DNA of 50,606 bases from Drouetiella hepatica Uher 2000/2452 (GCA_019359505.1 JAHHHD010000019.1:64001-114606), one strand, 5' to 3'. Counted from the stretch's first letter, positions 9,425-19,500 are shown. The notes: generated by a model not told the origin, from the sequence alone. Translations and numbers: made by a program.

Positions 9425-11653
9425 TTACTGCCCTCTCGCGTCGATACTAAATGCCTTGCGCGATGAGGTTAGCGTCAGTTTTGGCACTTTGTAAAAATTG
9501 CCGCAATCGTTGCACTTTCGCTTAATCTCCGTTTTCAAAGGGCGATCTTGCTTGGTGTGAGCAGAGCCACAATGGGGACAGGTCAGAGGATCAGAGGCTA
9601 ACCCCAGCGCTACCTGGTTTTCATAGGGAGCGGTAATCATGGCTCCATCGGGAAAGCTAATGCCGTTTAGCTTGTCTGCGTAATGGCTGTACGGGGGAAT
9701 CTGAAGGAAGAATGGCTCATCTGTGGCAGGACTCACGACTAGAGCCACTCGATAGGCATGGCGATCGACGACCTTTGTTCCAGGCTTAGGGCGAGGGGAG
9801 AGTCCTGCCGCTTCATTCAGTTGACGACAGAGGGCTTCGAGTTCTGTAAGTTTAGGCAGTAGGCTAACGTTCTTCTTCTGAAGCCATGCCTTTGCAGCCT
9901 GAGCCGTAAAAACCTGCGTAGCATTCTGGAAATCTTCTTCCATCAGCTTTTTAGCGTTGTCAGTCTTAGCTGCTCCAGAAACGCCGCTGACATTGCCCCC
10001 TTGACCAGCGGTAATGAAGCCCATTTGAGCGTGATCTGAGATCTGGTAGTAGTCTTTGATCACCGTGCCCAAGTCTGCAAATTCCCGCGCCAGTCGGTTG
10101 ATTTCATCGGCGCAAACGATGAGAAATCGATATTTCTGGCTCAGGTTTTTGTTGCGCTCGTTTAGCTCCCTATGGGCTTTTTGAAGCTGAGCGATCGCTT
10201 CTTGGGTCACGTCTGTACCCGGTTGAACCAATCCAGGAATGCTAAACCAGTCCTTGGGTGAGCCTGGAACGGGGTTAATTAGCCAGAGTTCAGCCTGGTT
10301 TTGCTTGGCTAATGCCACGGCGATCAGTTCCATTAGGGGGGATTTACCGCCTGTTGATCCGGCGACAACTCGGACACGAGGAACAAACTTGTCGCGGATG
10401 ACATTTTCAAATTCACTGGCAGGGAAGCAGCCCAAAGCTCTAAAGGCATCTTCACTGCTGGCAGAACCCTTAGAAACCAAGTCGGTTGCCGTTGCTGCCG
10501 TGATGGGTTTACCTGAAGCGATAGCCCCACCTCCACCCGTTGCTAAGGGGGGAGCAGTGACGATATCCACGCTCACAATGAAGTTGCGGGTATCTAGGGC
10601 AAAGTCAAGCAGGGCATAGCTTAGACCCATCAGTCCTGGTTCTGCCGTGCGCTTGTCAAACTCCTCTTCCGTGAGCTTAGTGAATTCATTGGTGCGATCG
10701 CATTTGAAGCGGAGTCTAAATCCTGTGGGAATCAAGATGGCTTCAACGGCATCCAAAATCACCTCATAGGCGGCAAAGTGTTGAACGATGCGATTGCCTG
10801 TCGCGTCGATGGCAGTGGTGCCTGGAAACAGTCTAGGGGCTTGCAGTTGGGCATTGGTGTTCTGGAGGGCTTCTAATCGTTGGGCGGCAAGCTGGAGTTG
10901 CAGTTGCAGGGAGGTGGCGGATTCAGTAAACGCCGATCGCGTTCCCGGCATAATTTCTTCATCCCAGGTTTTGATCTCAATGGCGAACTCTGACAACTGC
11001 TGCTCTCTTTGTCCTAACAGGGTTTGCAGCTCTTCTAGCTCTTTTTGGTAACTCTCTTTGATAGATTGAAGCTGCTCCAAATGGGCAGTGTCGATCGCGG
11101 TCAACTCCTCTTTGCGCTTGCTAATGTACATGTCTGCATTACGACGGGCAATCTGGTTGGCTTTTGCCTTCACGGCTTGGTGCAGACGTTCGTTGAAGTT
11201 AGCCTGGAGCTGCTCTAGCTGAGCTTTCAAGTTCAGAGCAGCATTTCTGCTGTTGTGAGCTGCAAGTTGCCATTGCTTTGCCTGTTGCTCGATCGCGACA
11301 ACCTTGCTACCTGCTTCGCTCAATTCAAACTCATGTTTGGAGACAGCGTCTTGGAGCTGCTCACAGATAATGACCAGGGCGGCGGCATCTTCATATTCCT
11401 TGTCAAGCTTGGTTTTGAGGGATTTCACCTCAATCTCTAGCTTGCTAATTTCACGCTGTAGCACTCCAGTTCTGTCATTGATGGCGCAGAGCGTCAGGGT
11501 GCCAACAGCGGCAGTGACAGCTCCCCCTAGACTAGCCAGGGCAATATTGCGAAACCCACTGGGATTTGTGTAGGAGATGCCAATCAGGAGGGCGAGGGTG
11601 GCGATCGCACTGCCACCCAGCAACTCAAGCTTCAATCGCATGGAGTTCTGCAT
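9425..11653 (-). CDS. Membrane-anchored FtsK/HerA-like ATPase with coiled coil and zinc ribbon
   Basis: The start chosen is the ATG at 11651-11653, 4 bases after the upstream stop, with AGAAGG in front; a longer frame would overlap the upstream gene. The 742-residue protein has two hydrophobic segments at about 8-60 and a long coiled coil at about 70-275. A P-loop (AGSTGGKSP) lies near 430, with a Walker B-like strand ending in Asp-Glu (FLIVCADEI) near 510. A C-terminal zinc ribbon (CPHC, CNDC) lies near 694-715. This layout resembles FtsK/VirD4/HerA DNA-pumping ATPases tethered to the membrane. In a replicon backbone it could act in segregation, conjugative coupling or anchoring of DNA. No relaxase or other conjugation gene is seen here. 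Confidence 0.7.
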   Translation of the reverse strand: MQNSMRLKLELLGGSAIATLALLIGISYTNPSGFRNIALASLGGAVTAAVGTLTLCAINDRTGVLQREISKLEIEVKSLKTKLDKEYEDAAALVIICEQLQDAVSKHEFELSEAGSKVVAIEQQAKQWQLAAHNSRNAALNLKAQLEQLQANFNERLHQAVKAKANQIARRNADMYISKRKEELTAIDTAHLEQLQSIKESYQKELEELQTLLGQREQQLSEFAIEIKTWDEEIMPGTRSAFTESATSLQLQLQLAAQRLEALQNTNAQLQAPRLFPGTTAIDATGNRIVQHFAAYEVILDAVEAILIPTGFRLRFKCDRTNEFTKLTEEEFDKRTAEPGLMGLSYALLDFALDTRNFIVSVDIVTAPPLATGGGGAIASGKPITAATATDLVSKGSASSEDAFRALGCFPASEFENVIRDKFVPRVRVVAGSTGGKSPLMELIAVALAKQNQAELWLINPVPGSPKDWFSIPGLVQPGTDVTQEAIAQLQKAHRELNERNKNLSQKYRFLIVCADEINRLAREFADLGTVIKDYYQISDHAQMGFITAGQGGNVSGVSGAAKTDNAKKLMEEDFQNATQVFTAQAAKAWLQKKNVSLLPKLTELEALCRQLNEAAGLSPRPKPGTKVVDRHAYRVALVVSPATDEPFFLQIPPYSHYADKLNGISFPDGAMITAPYENQVALGLASDPLTCPHCGSAHTKQDRPLKTEIKRKCNDCGNFYKVPKLTLTSSRKAFSIDARGQ

Positions 11654-11657
11654 GGTT

Positions 11658-12239
11658 TTAGCCTTCTGTCGGCAGGTAAGGGCGCGATTTATCCCGCATC
11701 TCTTTAATCCGGTTGTCAAGTTCATCGAGCCGTGATTGCCAGACTTCGCCTTGTTTAGCGCCCAGGGCTTGAGTGCCTTGAACGTCCTGCTGAAGGTTGC
11801 CAAGCTTAATCTGCTCTAGCTGGGTGCGGGTCTGCTGCTGGCTTAGCTTCACGCCTTCGGTTGTCATTGCCTCTAGCCCAATCTGATAGCTGATCAGCTG
11901 CTTGCCTAGTTTGGTGAAGTCGGTTGCAGCCCCCACAATGTCAGTGGCAAGGGCAATGTTGTCTCTAAGAGTAGCAACGGTGTTGCGCTTTTCATGGATG
12001 CTGAGCTTGATTTGCTCTCTGGCTTCATCGGTTTGGCGCTGAAGCGCAGAGGAGTCGCTGAACCAGTCGGTGGGCAGCATGGACTGGAAATCAGGGGCGG
12101 TTAGCACAATCTCTGTAGGGAGATTCAGAATGGCTCTGCCGCCTCTGTTGAAGGTTGGAGTTGAGACAGCAGGAGTCGGAGCGATCGGCGAAACGTTCGG
12201 GACTTGGGGCATTGGGGCAGGTTTCTTGCGGGGAGGCAT
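11658..12239 (-). CDS. Coiled-coil hypothetical protein in ATPase operon
   Basis: This 193-residue protein has a Pro-rich basic N-terminus (residues 1-35) and a long helical, Gln-rich region at about 65-185 likely to form a coiled coil. I do not recognise it. It sits 4 bases before the FtsK/HerA-like ATPase start, so the two are probably translated together and may interact through their coiled coils. No membrane segment is visible. Confidence 0.65.
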   Translation of the reverse strand: MPPRKKPAPMPQVPNVSPIAPTPAVSTPTFNRGGRAILNLPTEIVLTAPDFQSMLPTDWFSDSSALQRQTDEAREQIKLSIHEKRNTVATLRDNIALATDIVGAATDFTKLGKQLISYQIGLEAMTTEGVKLSQQQTRTQLEQIKLGNLQQDVQGTQALGAKQGEVWQSRLDELDNRIKEMRDKSRPYLPTEG

Positions 12240-12274
12240 GGAGGGATTCCTTACATGTGATGGGTGGGCAATGC

Positions 12275-12670
12275 TTAGATGCTCTTAGAGCCGTTTGTGG
12301 AGGCAGGTAGGGCTGTGGTTTTCATCTCCTCTAGGTGACTTTGGGCATCTTGGGAAAATGCGCCAAAGGCTTCTGAAAGGGCAGAGCCAGCGGCAATGAG
12401 TCCGATGCGGCGGAATAAAGACTGACGCTGGGCGATATCTGCGGGGACTTGAGAGGTCAGCAGGCGGCGGATGTGGGTGTGGATTGCAGAGGTGAGGCGT
12501 GATTCGAGTAGCTCGACGGCTAGAGGTTCGGCATGTCGGGCAATCAGCTCGTCGATCGCGGGTAAGGACTGGGCGATCGGCTGCGTTGATGTTTCGATCT
12601 GTGCGGAGGCTTTGATGTCTTGAATTTCTGGTTCTGTAGGCTTGGTAGTAACTGCTTTACGGGTTGGCAT
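12275..12670 (-). CDS. Hypothetical protein in ATPase operon
   Basis: This 131-residue protein has a disordered Thr/Glu-rich first third and a helical remainder. There is one moderately hydrophobic stretch near residues 90-110 (RIGLIAAGSALSEAFGAF) that could be amphipathic. It has no recognised domain. It lies in the same leftward run as the coiled-coil protein and ATPase, with gaps under 50 bases on both sides. Its function is unknown. Confidence 0.55.
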   Translation of the reverse strand: MPTRKAVTTKPTEPEIQDIKASAQIETSTQPIAQSLPAIDELIARHAEPLAVELLESRLTSAIHTHIRRLLTSQVPADIAQRQSLFRRIGLIAAGSALSEAFGAFSQDAQSHLEEMKTTALPASTNGSKSI

Positions 12671-12708
12671 TGCGTTCCTGGTTAGTGTTTAGATAAATGG
12701 TTTGGTGC

Positions 12709-12927
12709 TTAGACGGTCTGTTGCTGAAGCAGATTGAGGGCGAACTGGTAGCGGGCAGTGGGGGCGAGAGATTGGATGTAGTTGAGGTCTGGGGCGAGGT
12801 CTGAAGTATCGATCTCTAGAAACACGCCACTGGGTTCTAGGGCGGAGTCCAGGGCGTAGAGGGCAAGGCGGATTTGTGAATCTGTGAGTTTTGGCTTAAG
12901 CGAAGCGATCTGGGTCGGATTAGACAT
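12709..12927 (-). CDS. Small hypothetical protein in ATPase operon
   Basis: This 72-residue protein starts at the ATG 12925-12927, which overlaps the preceding gene's stop by 8 bases; a longer frame would extend inside that gene. The sequence (LTDSQIRLALYALDSALEP) looks helical and acidic. No family is recognised. The overlap suggests translational coupling, since I see no strong Shine-Dalgarno of its own. Confidence 0.5.
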   Translation of the reverse strand: MSNPTQIASLKPKLTDSQIRLALYALDSALEPSGVFLEIDTSDLAPDLNYIQSLAPTARYQFALNLLQQQTV

Positions 12928-13255
12928 GATGGGAGCATTGATTTTGGTCTGCCTTGCGGTAGCCGGATGGTGGGGAAGTTTCAGGGGTAGCAGCATTGAC
13001 CTTGTTTTGTAGGGCTTGGAGTTTGAGCAATTCGTAGCCCGTTTTCAGGTGATTTTGCTGATATTGAAGGGCTGTGAGGTTAGTTTCTTCTTCGGCAATC
13101 CGCAGGTTTAGAAGATCTAAGGTGGAGTTTCGGTACGCTTGCTGCGTCAAGCGTACCGATCGCCCCAAGGCATGATTAGCCGTAGGCAGTTCGGAGGCTT
13201 CTAGGCTGTTCATGGGGTGCGGGTTCATGGGGTGCGGTGCGGTGGCTGTACCCAA
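12920..13255 (-). CDS. Small helical hypothetical protein in ATPase operon
   Basis: This protein of up to 111 residues has several possible start Met codons in the first 16 residues, so the exact start is uncertain. The body is a coiled-coil-like helix (residues about 35-90: LRIAEEETNLTALQYQQ). Its stop overlaps the next gene. A composition similar to the C-terminal part of the next protein upstream (304 residues) suggests related coiled-coil modules. Confidence 0.5.
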   Translation of the reverse strand: MGTATAPHPMNPHPMNSLEASELPTANHALGRSVRLTQQAYRNSTLDLLNLRIAEEETNLTALQYQQNHLKTGYELLKLQALQNKVNAATPETSPPSGYRKADQNQCSHHV

Positions 13256-13294
13256 ATCTAAGGGTGAGGGTGGCGGTGGCGATCGCCCCTAAAA

Positions 13295-14209
13295 TCAAGC
13301 CGATGGCAATGGCTCGTTGCCAGTTGGGGGCTTTCCCGGCACGGCTAGGGTTCCAGATTCGACAGATTGAATTGTGGCTTTGAAGGCTTGCTGCTTGAGC
13401 TGAAGGGCGGTGTAGCCCAACTGGACGCCTTTAAGCTGGAACTCTTGTAGGAGGAGTTGGTCGCTCAGACTGGTGGCTTCTTGATACTGAGCGTTAAGGG
13501 CTTGAGCCTGTTCGTGCTGCTGCTGCATTTGGGCGATGACTTGCTGTTGCAATGCCTCGAATTGCTGCAAGCGCTGCTGGGTCTGCATCAGATAGGCGGT
13601 GTCGTTACCAGGGCTGACGATGCTGGCGATAGAGGGCAGGGTGAGGCTTGAGCCAAGGTGCAGGGAAAATCTAAGGGGGCGATCGTCCTCAATAGACTGC
13701 TGATCCTCTCGTGGTATGACTTCAGGGCGGAGTGCGGGTGGCTCTGAGGCTGAGGCGGTGACAGCAGCGCGATCTGCAAAGCGTTCAGCCATTTTCATCC
13801 CCCACTTTCGAGCAATCAAACCAGAAGCTCGATAGTCGCCCATTAGCTGGATACATAAAGGGGTATAGCGATCGTCACTCAATCGCAATTCTGATTCAGC
13901 AAACCAGGGGCAAGCCTCAACAATTTTGGTGAACCATTTCTGCACGGTACGAGGCTTCACGCCGTAATAGGCACAGATTGCCCGACAGTACTGAGGTTCG
14001 GCAGGCTGCCAAATGGCGATCGCCAGTAAATCATCTATATCAGTCAAGTCAGGCTGGTCTGATTCGCACCCGTCCAGGTTTTCGTTCGCTGCGTCATTCG
14101 GGGCAAGTGCGATCGAGTGGTCGTAGGAACGATTTTGAAGGGACACAGGGTCAATTTTCTCCAAGGCTTCAGCAGTGGCGAGATCAGGCAAGTCAAACAT
14201 CTTAGCCAT
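13295..14209 (-). CDS. DNA-binding-like protein with coiled coil, first gene of ATPase operon
   Basis: This 304-residue protein has a helix-turn-helix-like segment at about residues 75-100 (CRAICAYYGVKPRTVQKWF) that looks suited to DNA contact. A linker with Pro/Ser follows, then a Gln-rich coiled coil at about 200-285. I do not recognise the family. It heads the leftward operon ending in the membrane ATPase and is divergent from the 177-residue gene on the right. A DNA-binding adaptor linking a site on the replicon to the membrane ATPase would fit this context, but that is inference. Confidence 0.6.
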   Translation of the reverse strand: MAKMFDLPDLATAEALEKIDPVSLQNRSYDHSIALAPNDAANENLDGCESDQPDLTDIDDLLAIAIWQPAEPQYCRAICAYYGVKPRTVQKWFTKIVEACPWFAESELRLSDDRYTPLCIQLMGDYRASGLIARKWGMKMAERFADRAAVTASASEPPALRPEVIPREDQQSIEDDRPLRFSLHLGSSLTLPSIASIVSPGNDTAYLMQTQQRLQQFEALQQQVIAQMQQQHEQAQALNAQYQEATSLSDQLLLQEFQLKGVQLGYTALQLKQQAFKATIQSVESGTLAVPGKPPTGNEPLPSA

Positions 14210-14405
14210 TTTTCATATTCTCCTATGTCAAATATTAGGGAGAGCCGCAAGGCTTTCGGAGCGTTCGTTGCGAACTTATCTTCCGTTCGCTTACGAATAA
14301 ATTTAGCATAAAAAATTCTATTAACAACTATTTTAGTGTGTTACTGTTTTAAAAAGTGGTTCGTAGCATATAGCCGTATAGAATATGGGAAGATGGTAGC
14401 TATTC

Positions 14406-14939
14406 ATGGCTAAAGGAATCGACGAAAACATTGTGATTCGGGAAGTACGTATCAACTATGTATTTGCAACTCCTGACAATTGGAACAAGGTTGAATTAGC
14501 CTGCTCTGAGCTGGGTTGGAGTAAGGCAAGCATCCTTAAACAGATGATTCACGGATTCATGGCTGTGGATGGAGTTTTTTATGCTCGTGCTGGCATTCTT
14601 GATGCTGAAGCAAGAGGGATGAAGGAAGAAGACTACTTTCGTACCTTGAGAGACGGCAGCGATGAAGACCTGTCACGCTACATTGCGGGCAGACCTGCTT
14701 TTGGAAAAGCTCCCATTGACGACATTGATCTTGTTCCTGCGATCGATGAGAACAAACATCGATATAACATCATTGGGCTATCCGCTTACAACTATGTGTT
14801 GCTGCGTGTGGCTCAAATTGTGGACGGTGGAGCAATGGTGCAGGTTGTCTCACGAATGATTGTGAAGCACTTGCAAGACAAATGGGAAACCAATTATCAA
14901 CCGCAGATAGATAGAGATCAACGATGCAAATTTCTATAA
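14406..14939 (+). CDS. Hypothetical cytosolic protein of the replicon backbone
   Basis: This 177-residue protein begins at the ATG 14406. Its N-terminal third contains a possible ribbon-helix-helix or HTH-like segment (NWNKVELACSELGWSKASIL). The remainder is mixed alpha/beta with no recognised motif. It is transcribed away from the leftward ATPase operon from a shared, AT-rich 196-base intergenic region, so it could be a regulator of that operon. A decayed copy of its C-terminal segment follows directly (14962-15063), so the present C-terminus may itself be altered. Confidence 0.6.
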   Translation: MAKGIDENIVIREVRINYVFATPDNWNKVELACSELGWSKASILKQMIHGFMAVDGVFYARAGILDAEARGMKEEDYFRTLRDGSDEDLSRYIAGRPAFGKAPIDDIDLVPAIDENKHRYNIIGLSAYNYVLLRVAQIVDGGAMVQVVSRMIVKHLQDKWETNYQPQIDRDQRCKFL

Positions 14940-14961
14940 ATTGCTTTGCAGCGACAACGCG

Positions 14962-15063
14962 ATCGGATTTGTATCCCGAATTGTGAAAGAGCATCTCGAT
15001 CGCAACTGGGACAAGATCTATGCTTCTCAAGTCGAGGCTGAAAACTTTGAAACTTGGAAATAA
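14962..15063 (+). pseudogene. Remnant repeating the C-terminus of the upstream gene
   Basis: Read in frame from 14962, this segment gives 33 residues (IGFVSRIVKEHLDRNWDKIY...) ending at a TAA. It is clearly similar to the last 35 residues of the 177-residue protein just upstream (VQVVSRMIVKHLQDKWETNY). It has no start of its own. It is either the tail of a deleted paralogue or the original C-terminus displaced by a local duplication. Confidence 0.6.
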
Positions 15064-15077
15064 TTAAGGAGAAAACA

Positions 15078-15407
15078 ATGACAGTAGCAGTACAGACAGA
15101 ACTAACTCTAGAAAAAGTCAATCAAGCCGTCAGCGCCATCCTAGAGACTTTAGGAAACCCTGACTCCGAACTCCATAACAAAGCCTTAGCAGCTTTTCAG
15201 AGCGGCGATCATCAAACCGTGAAGCGACTGGCTTCTACAAACCTCTCTGACTATTACTGCAAAGCTTTGGGCTACCTGGGCGGAGCACTCAAGCTCACCC
15301 CCAACACCGACACCATTCTGGCAGAGTCAGCAAGGGCAGCCGCCGATTTTTCAAAGGAAAGAACCCTAGCTCGATTAGGTGCGGCGATCGAAAAAGCTCT
15401 CAGTTAA
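15078..15407 (+). CDS. Hypothetical helical protein
   Basis: This 109-residue protein starts at ATG 15078, with AAGGAG 7 bases upstream deciding the start over an earlier in-frame ATG. The sequence is wholly helical with no membrane segment (LTLEKVNQAVSAILETLGN). No family is recognised. It is probably co-transcribed with the 177-residue gene upstream and lies on the way to the replication initiator. Confidence 0.6.
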   Translation: MTVAVQTELTLEKVNQAVSAILETLGNPDSELHNKALAAFQSGDHQTVKRLASTNLSDYYCKALGYLGGALKLTPNTDTILAESARAAADFSKERTLARLGAAIEKALS

Positions 15408-16071
15408 AGGATTAAGCCATCACTAATGTAGGCGGTAGTTGGGGTGAACGTGCTAAGCACACAAGTAAACGCTATGACACAGACAACAACACAGCAACCT
15501 CAAAAAGACAGACGTACTAACATCCAAGCTGCTAGATGGAGCAATAAGTTTAGCGCGATTGCTTAAACCTGCCAGAGACACGCCACAACCTCGTAAGCGA
15601 CCGGATTTCAAGCACGGGGAAGTGACCGTTTGGGAATTTCATTACAGCGAGCGTCAGTGGGTTAAGCGCTTAGGGCATGTCACTTGAGGGGATTCTAAGG
15701 CTCATTCTTTCAGCGTTGTCCTTCACCGTTTTTATGGGGTTCAGGTGCTTCCGGGGCATATGAGGAGACGCTTGATTAATCAATTCGCCAACAGAGATCG
15801 ATCAGGGGAAGAGTTTCAGGGTTATGATTTCTCTAAGGTATTTAGGAGGTAGTAATTATGTTCAGCCATTAAAATGCCCCACACTGCAAGAGCAACATGG
15901 GGAAAGGAAATAAAGAGATTTACGCATTTCCGATCAACTAACTAATAGAAGCTTTGGCGAGCGAAAGAGGTTAGAGGTCGGGGGATGTTGTGCGTGTTTT
16001 CATTGTATGAGACACGTAGGGAGTTTTGCAACTTTTTTTGCAGGAAATCCTTACAAATGCACATCTATGTG
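15408..16071. other. Long gap: frameshifted small gene and possible origin region
   Basis: No intact gene is seen. A 30-residue frame at 15474-15566 (MTQTTTQQPQKDRRTN...) is followed, in another frame, by a protein-like stretch up to 15687 (LLKPARDTPQPRKRPDFKHG). Together they look like one small gene broken by a frameshift. The rest, just upstream of the initiator operon, is a reasonable place for a replication origin, but I find no clear iterons. Confidence 0.4.
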
Positions 16072-16124
16072 AAGCTCTCTTTAATTCCTTATTTGAAGGA
16101 TAAAGAGAGCTTAATGCTCTTTTA
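16072..16124 (+). promoter_or_regulatory. Nested hairpin with alternative fold upstream of replication genes
   Basis: AAGCTCTCTTTA (16072-16083) pairs perfectly with TAAAGAGAGCTT (16101-16112). Inside them TCCTT pairs with AAGGA around an ATTTG loop, giving a 17 bp stem with a 2-base bulge. The right arm can instead pair with the following GCTCTTTT (16103-16110 with 16116-16123, loop TTAAT). The two folds are mutually exclusive. The site ends 44 bases before the start of the operon that contains the replication initiator. It could be an attenuator, an antisense-RNA target or a terminator of upstream transcription. Confidence 0.55.
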
Positions 16125-16167
16125 TCCCAGGGTCGCTTCACCTCTCGGATAAGGATGTGTACATACA

Positions 16168-16590
16168 ATGGCTAGGCGTTTAGCTGCAACAAAAAGCAGG
16201 GAGATTTTGTCTCCTGCGATCGCAGAACCTTTAATTCTCAAAAAGACCGAATTTTCCTCTTTTCAAGAACGACTGGAGTTTTACCAAGCAGCAGACAGCA
16301 GACTTGCGGGTAAGCTGACATCGGCTGCAACGTTAGAACACCTCATCCAAGCTTTTTTAGAAGAGCCAGACGGGTCATTGCACCACTGCGGAATTCCTAC
16401 TCTGTCTCCTATCGAACTATGCCAGGTCTCGACAGTCCTGGTGCAGTATCTACGGAAGGTTAGCTCTAAGACTGAAGTACAGCGGGCTTCATGCCTTCCT
16501 CTAACTCTTAAAAGAGCAGCTTGGAAGCTTCTGACCCAAGCGGAGAAAGCTTATATCCGTCAACTTTTGCAGAGAGGAGCAACGCCATGA
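16168..16590 (+). CDS. Hypothetical protein co-encoded with the replication initiator
   Basis: This 140-residue basic, helical protein (MARRLAATKSREIL...) has no recognised domain. Its stop overlaps the start of the CyRepA1-type protein by 4 bases (ATGA), so the two are translationally coupled. The position suggests an accessory replication or copy-number protein, but only context supports this. Confidence 0.6.
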   Translation: MARRLAATKSREILSPAIAEPLILKKTEFSSFQERLEFYQAADSRLAGKLTSAATLEHLIQAFLEEPDGSLHHCGIPTLSPIELCQVSTVLVQYLRKVSSKTEVQRASCLPLTLKRAAWKLLTQAEKAYIRQLLQRGATP

Positions 16591-19500
16591 TTGCTGTTCT
16601 CTCTCACAAAATAGATTCTCTAACGACATATACAGAGCAGATACGAGATGAGTTTATTAGAGGCTCTTGTATAGACGCTGAGCTTTTTGTGTCTGCCGTG
16701 TCGCTAGTCGCTGATTTAGAAGAGCTGCCGGGTGGGGATGTATCTACGCCGATCCATGATGCTTTGAACTGGCGGTATACACGCTTCGGGCATCAAATAA
16801 GACAGGCTATGTTTGCAGCACTCTTGCTTAATGAGGATGGCTCAACGTGGCAGGCAAAGCTGAGCCATCCTCGGCATAATGCTAAAGGCAAAATCCAGAA
16901 ATATGAGGCTCCTTTAGGTGCAGGTTCTACTGCCTATCTGCCTGAAGTGCCTCTTAAGTTCAGACTTAAAATCAGGAAGCGGTATGGAGCAATAGTTCCT
17001 CTTCGGGGTTCATTTTGGAACTGGCTTGAAAAGCATCCTGAGATTCCGGTTATCTGGACTGAAGGAGGTAAAAAAGCACTCTCGCTGTTAAGTGAGGGAT
17101 TTGTGGCGATCGCTCTCTATGGCGTAAACGGTGGCTACAGAAAACAAGTTGATGGCTCTCGAACACTCATTGCTGATGTTGAGCGGTTTGCTCAGCCAGG
17201 GCGATCGCACCTATTAGCCTTTGACCAGGATGAGAAAAAAGAGGTTCGTCGGCAGGTCTCGCTTGCCCTTTTCCGGTTTGGGGGGCTACTTGAGCAGGCA
17301 GAAGGACAAGTGAGCCTACTTCTTTGGAATGGGGCGATCGGCAAAGGCGTTGATGATTTAATCGCCAATTCTGGAGCTGAAGCATTTGAGAAAGTCTATG
17401 CAGAGGCGTTGCCTTTTCTTCACTGGAAGCTCCAAGAGCGGTTAAGCAATCAGCTTACCTATGCTCCGCATATTCGTTTATCTACTGCTGATTTATCAAC
17501 GCTTTTGCTCTCTAATTTGCCAGAGTCAGGCATCATTGCGATCGCCAGCAGCAAGGGAACGGGTAAGACAAAATTTATCTCAAGCCTGGTCTCTGATATT
17601 GAAGCAGTGCTATCGGCAACTCATAGAGTCGCCTTAGGACGTAACCTCTGCTCTCGCCTTGGACTTAACTGGAGAGGAGATTTGGATAAGGTTGGTGGCA
17701 AATTCATCAGCGGCTCAGGCTACACGCTTCGGGTCGGTTTCTGTGTCGATTCACTGCTGTCTATTAATCCTGAGACCTTTGCAGGTTGTGATCTAGTGCT
17801 TGATGAAGTGTGCCAGGTGGTGAGGCATTTGCTCACATCCTCGACCTGTGCGAAAGACGGCAAACGTCCGGCGCTCCTTGCAAGATTTAGGGAGTTGCTG
17901 AGTGTGGCTCGTCGGGTGATTATTGCCGATGCAGATCTTGATAATGCAACGCTTTCTTACCTAAAAGAGCTTCGGGATTATCAGGGAGTTGGTGCGGAAA
18001 ATCAGGATAGAAATATATTCCTGATCAAAAATGACTATCAATCTGAAGGATACCCTTGCAGGTTTCTAGAAGCTCCAGACCGCACGGCTATCACTGCTGA
18101 AATCCTTGAGGCTGTGGATGAGGCGAAGCCAGGGCAGGTAGTTTTTATCGCTACTGACAGCAAAGGGATGAGCAAATCATTAGCCACAGGGATTTTGAAC
18201 GCTGACCCTTCTAAAAAAGTGATGGTGATCAACTCTGAGACTTCAGGGGGTGAGATTGAGCGGGAGTTCATGCAGTCGCCCGATCGCTCACTTCTTGAGG
18301 GGTGCTTTGATGTGGTGATCGTGTCGCCTTCGATGGCTACAGGTGTTTCTATTGAGGCTCAAAGCGTTATCTCAAAAGTGTTTGGGGTGTTCACAGGTGG
18401 AAGCTCAAACGATGCCGATATGAGCCAAGCTTTAGGGCGGGTGCGTGAGGGAGTTGAGCGGATCGTCTGGTGTGCCAAGGTCGGCTCTAATTATTCTAAG
18501 GTGAGCCGATCGGCTCTGCCTTCCGAGTTTCGTGAGCATTTGCAGGCATCGACCGCTGCAACTGTTCGCCTAGTGCGCTCAAACCTGCGAGAAGATATAG
18601 CGGGTGAATTTGAAGCCTATGATTGGCGAGTTAATCCGCATCTGGATTTATTTTGCAGGCTTTCAAGTGAGCAGAATTTCTCAATGAGGTATCTTCGCCA
18701 AGCGTTGCTCGTAAGACTCAAAGCTGAGGGGAACCAGGTGCAGATTGAAAAGCATAATAGTAATCCTGCAATCAAATTGCTTTTGTCTGAAATCCGGTCC
18801 GCTCAGCGAGAAATTGATGCTGAGGAATTGGTAGCTGCTGAAGATTTACAGTACGCAGACCTTCTGGCTCTGGAGCAAAAAGAGGTGATGTCGCCTGAAG
18901 AGCATAAGGCGATCGCTAAGCACTATTTCAAAGAGTTTTACGCTCTGGAAGAGTTGAGCATTTTTGATGTGCTTTGGGATAACGAGGGTCGGCGGCGTGG
19001 TGAGCTGCTAGCGTTAGAGGTGCAACTTGAGGAAGGTCTTGCTATCGAGCGAACCATTAAGGCACTAGAAAAACAGGCTTCTTGGGGTAAGGGTGCTTGC
19101 CCTTGGGATGTGTCCACAATTGAGCTAAAGAGAGCCTTAAGAGAGCGTTTAGGATTTAATGAGTTGATTGTAAAAATTACTGAAGGCTGGGAATGGACTA
19201 TTTATGACTTAAAACCCTATGCAGACAAGGCTAGGGAATTATCAGAGCTATCAAAAATTGTTCTGAATTTTTCCATTCATGAGAGGGTGACTGATACTCA
19301 GATAATCCATCAGCTTTTAAGGCAGATGGGTATAGAGGTGGAAATGCTTCGCTTCTCTAGCATAGTGCCGGGGCATGAGGGGCAAAAACTTAGAGTCTAC
19401 GGACTAAAAGAATCTCACTGGGAAATAGTTTCAAGTGTGCTTTCAAGACGTAAAGCAAAGCGTGAAGCATTTTTAGCCTTGGGGGATTCAGCAGGATCAC

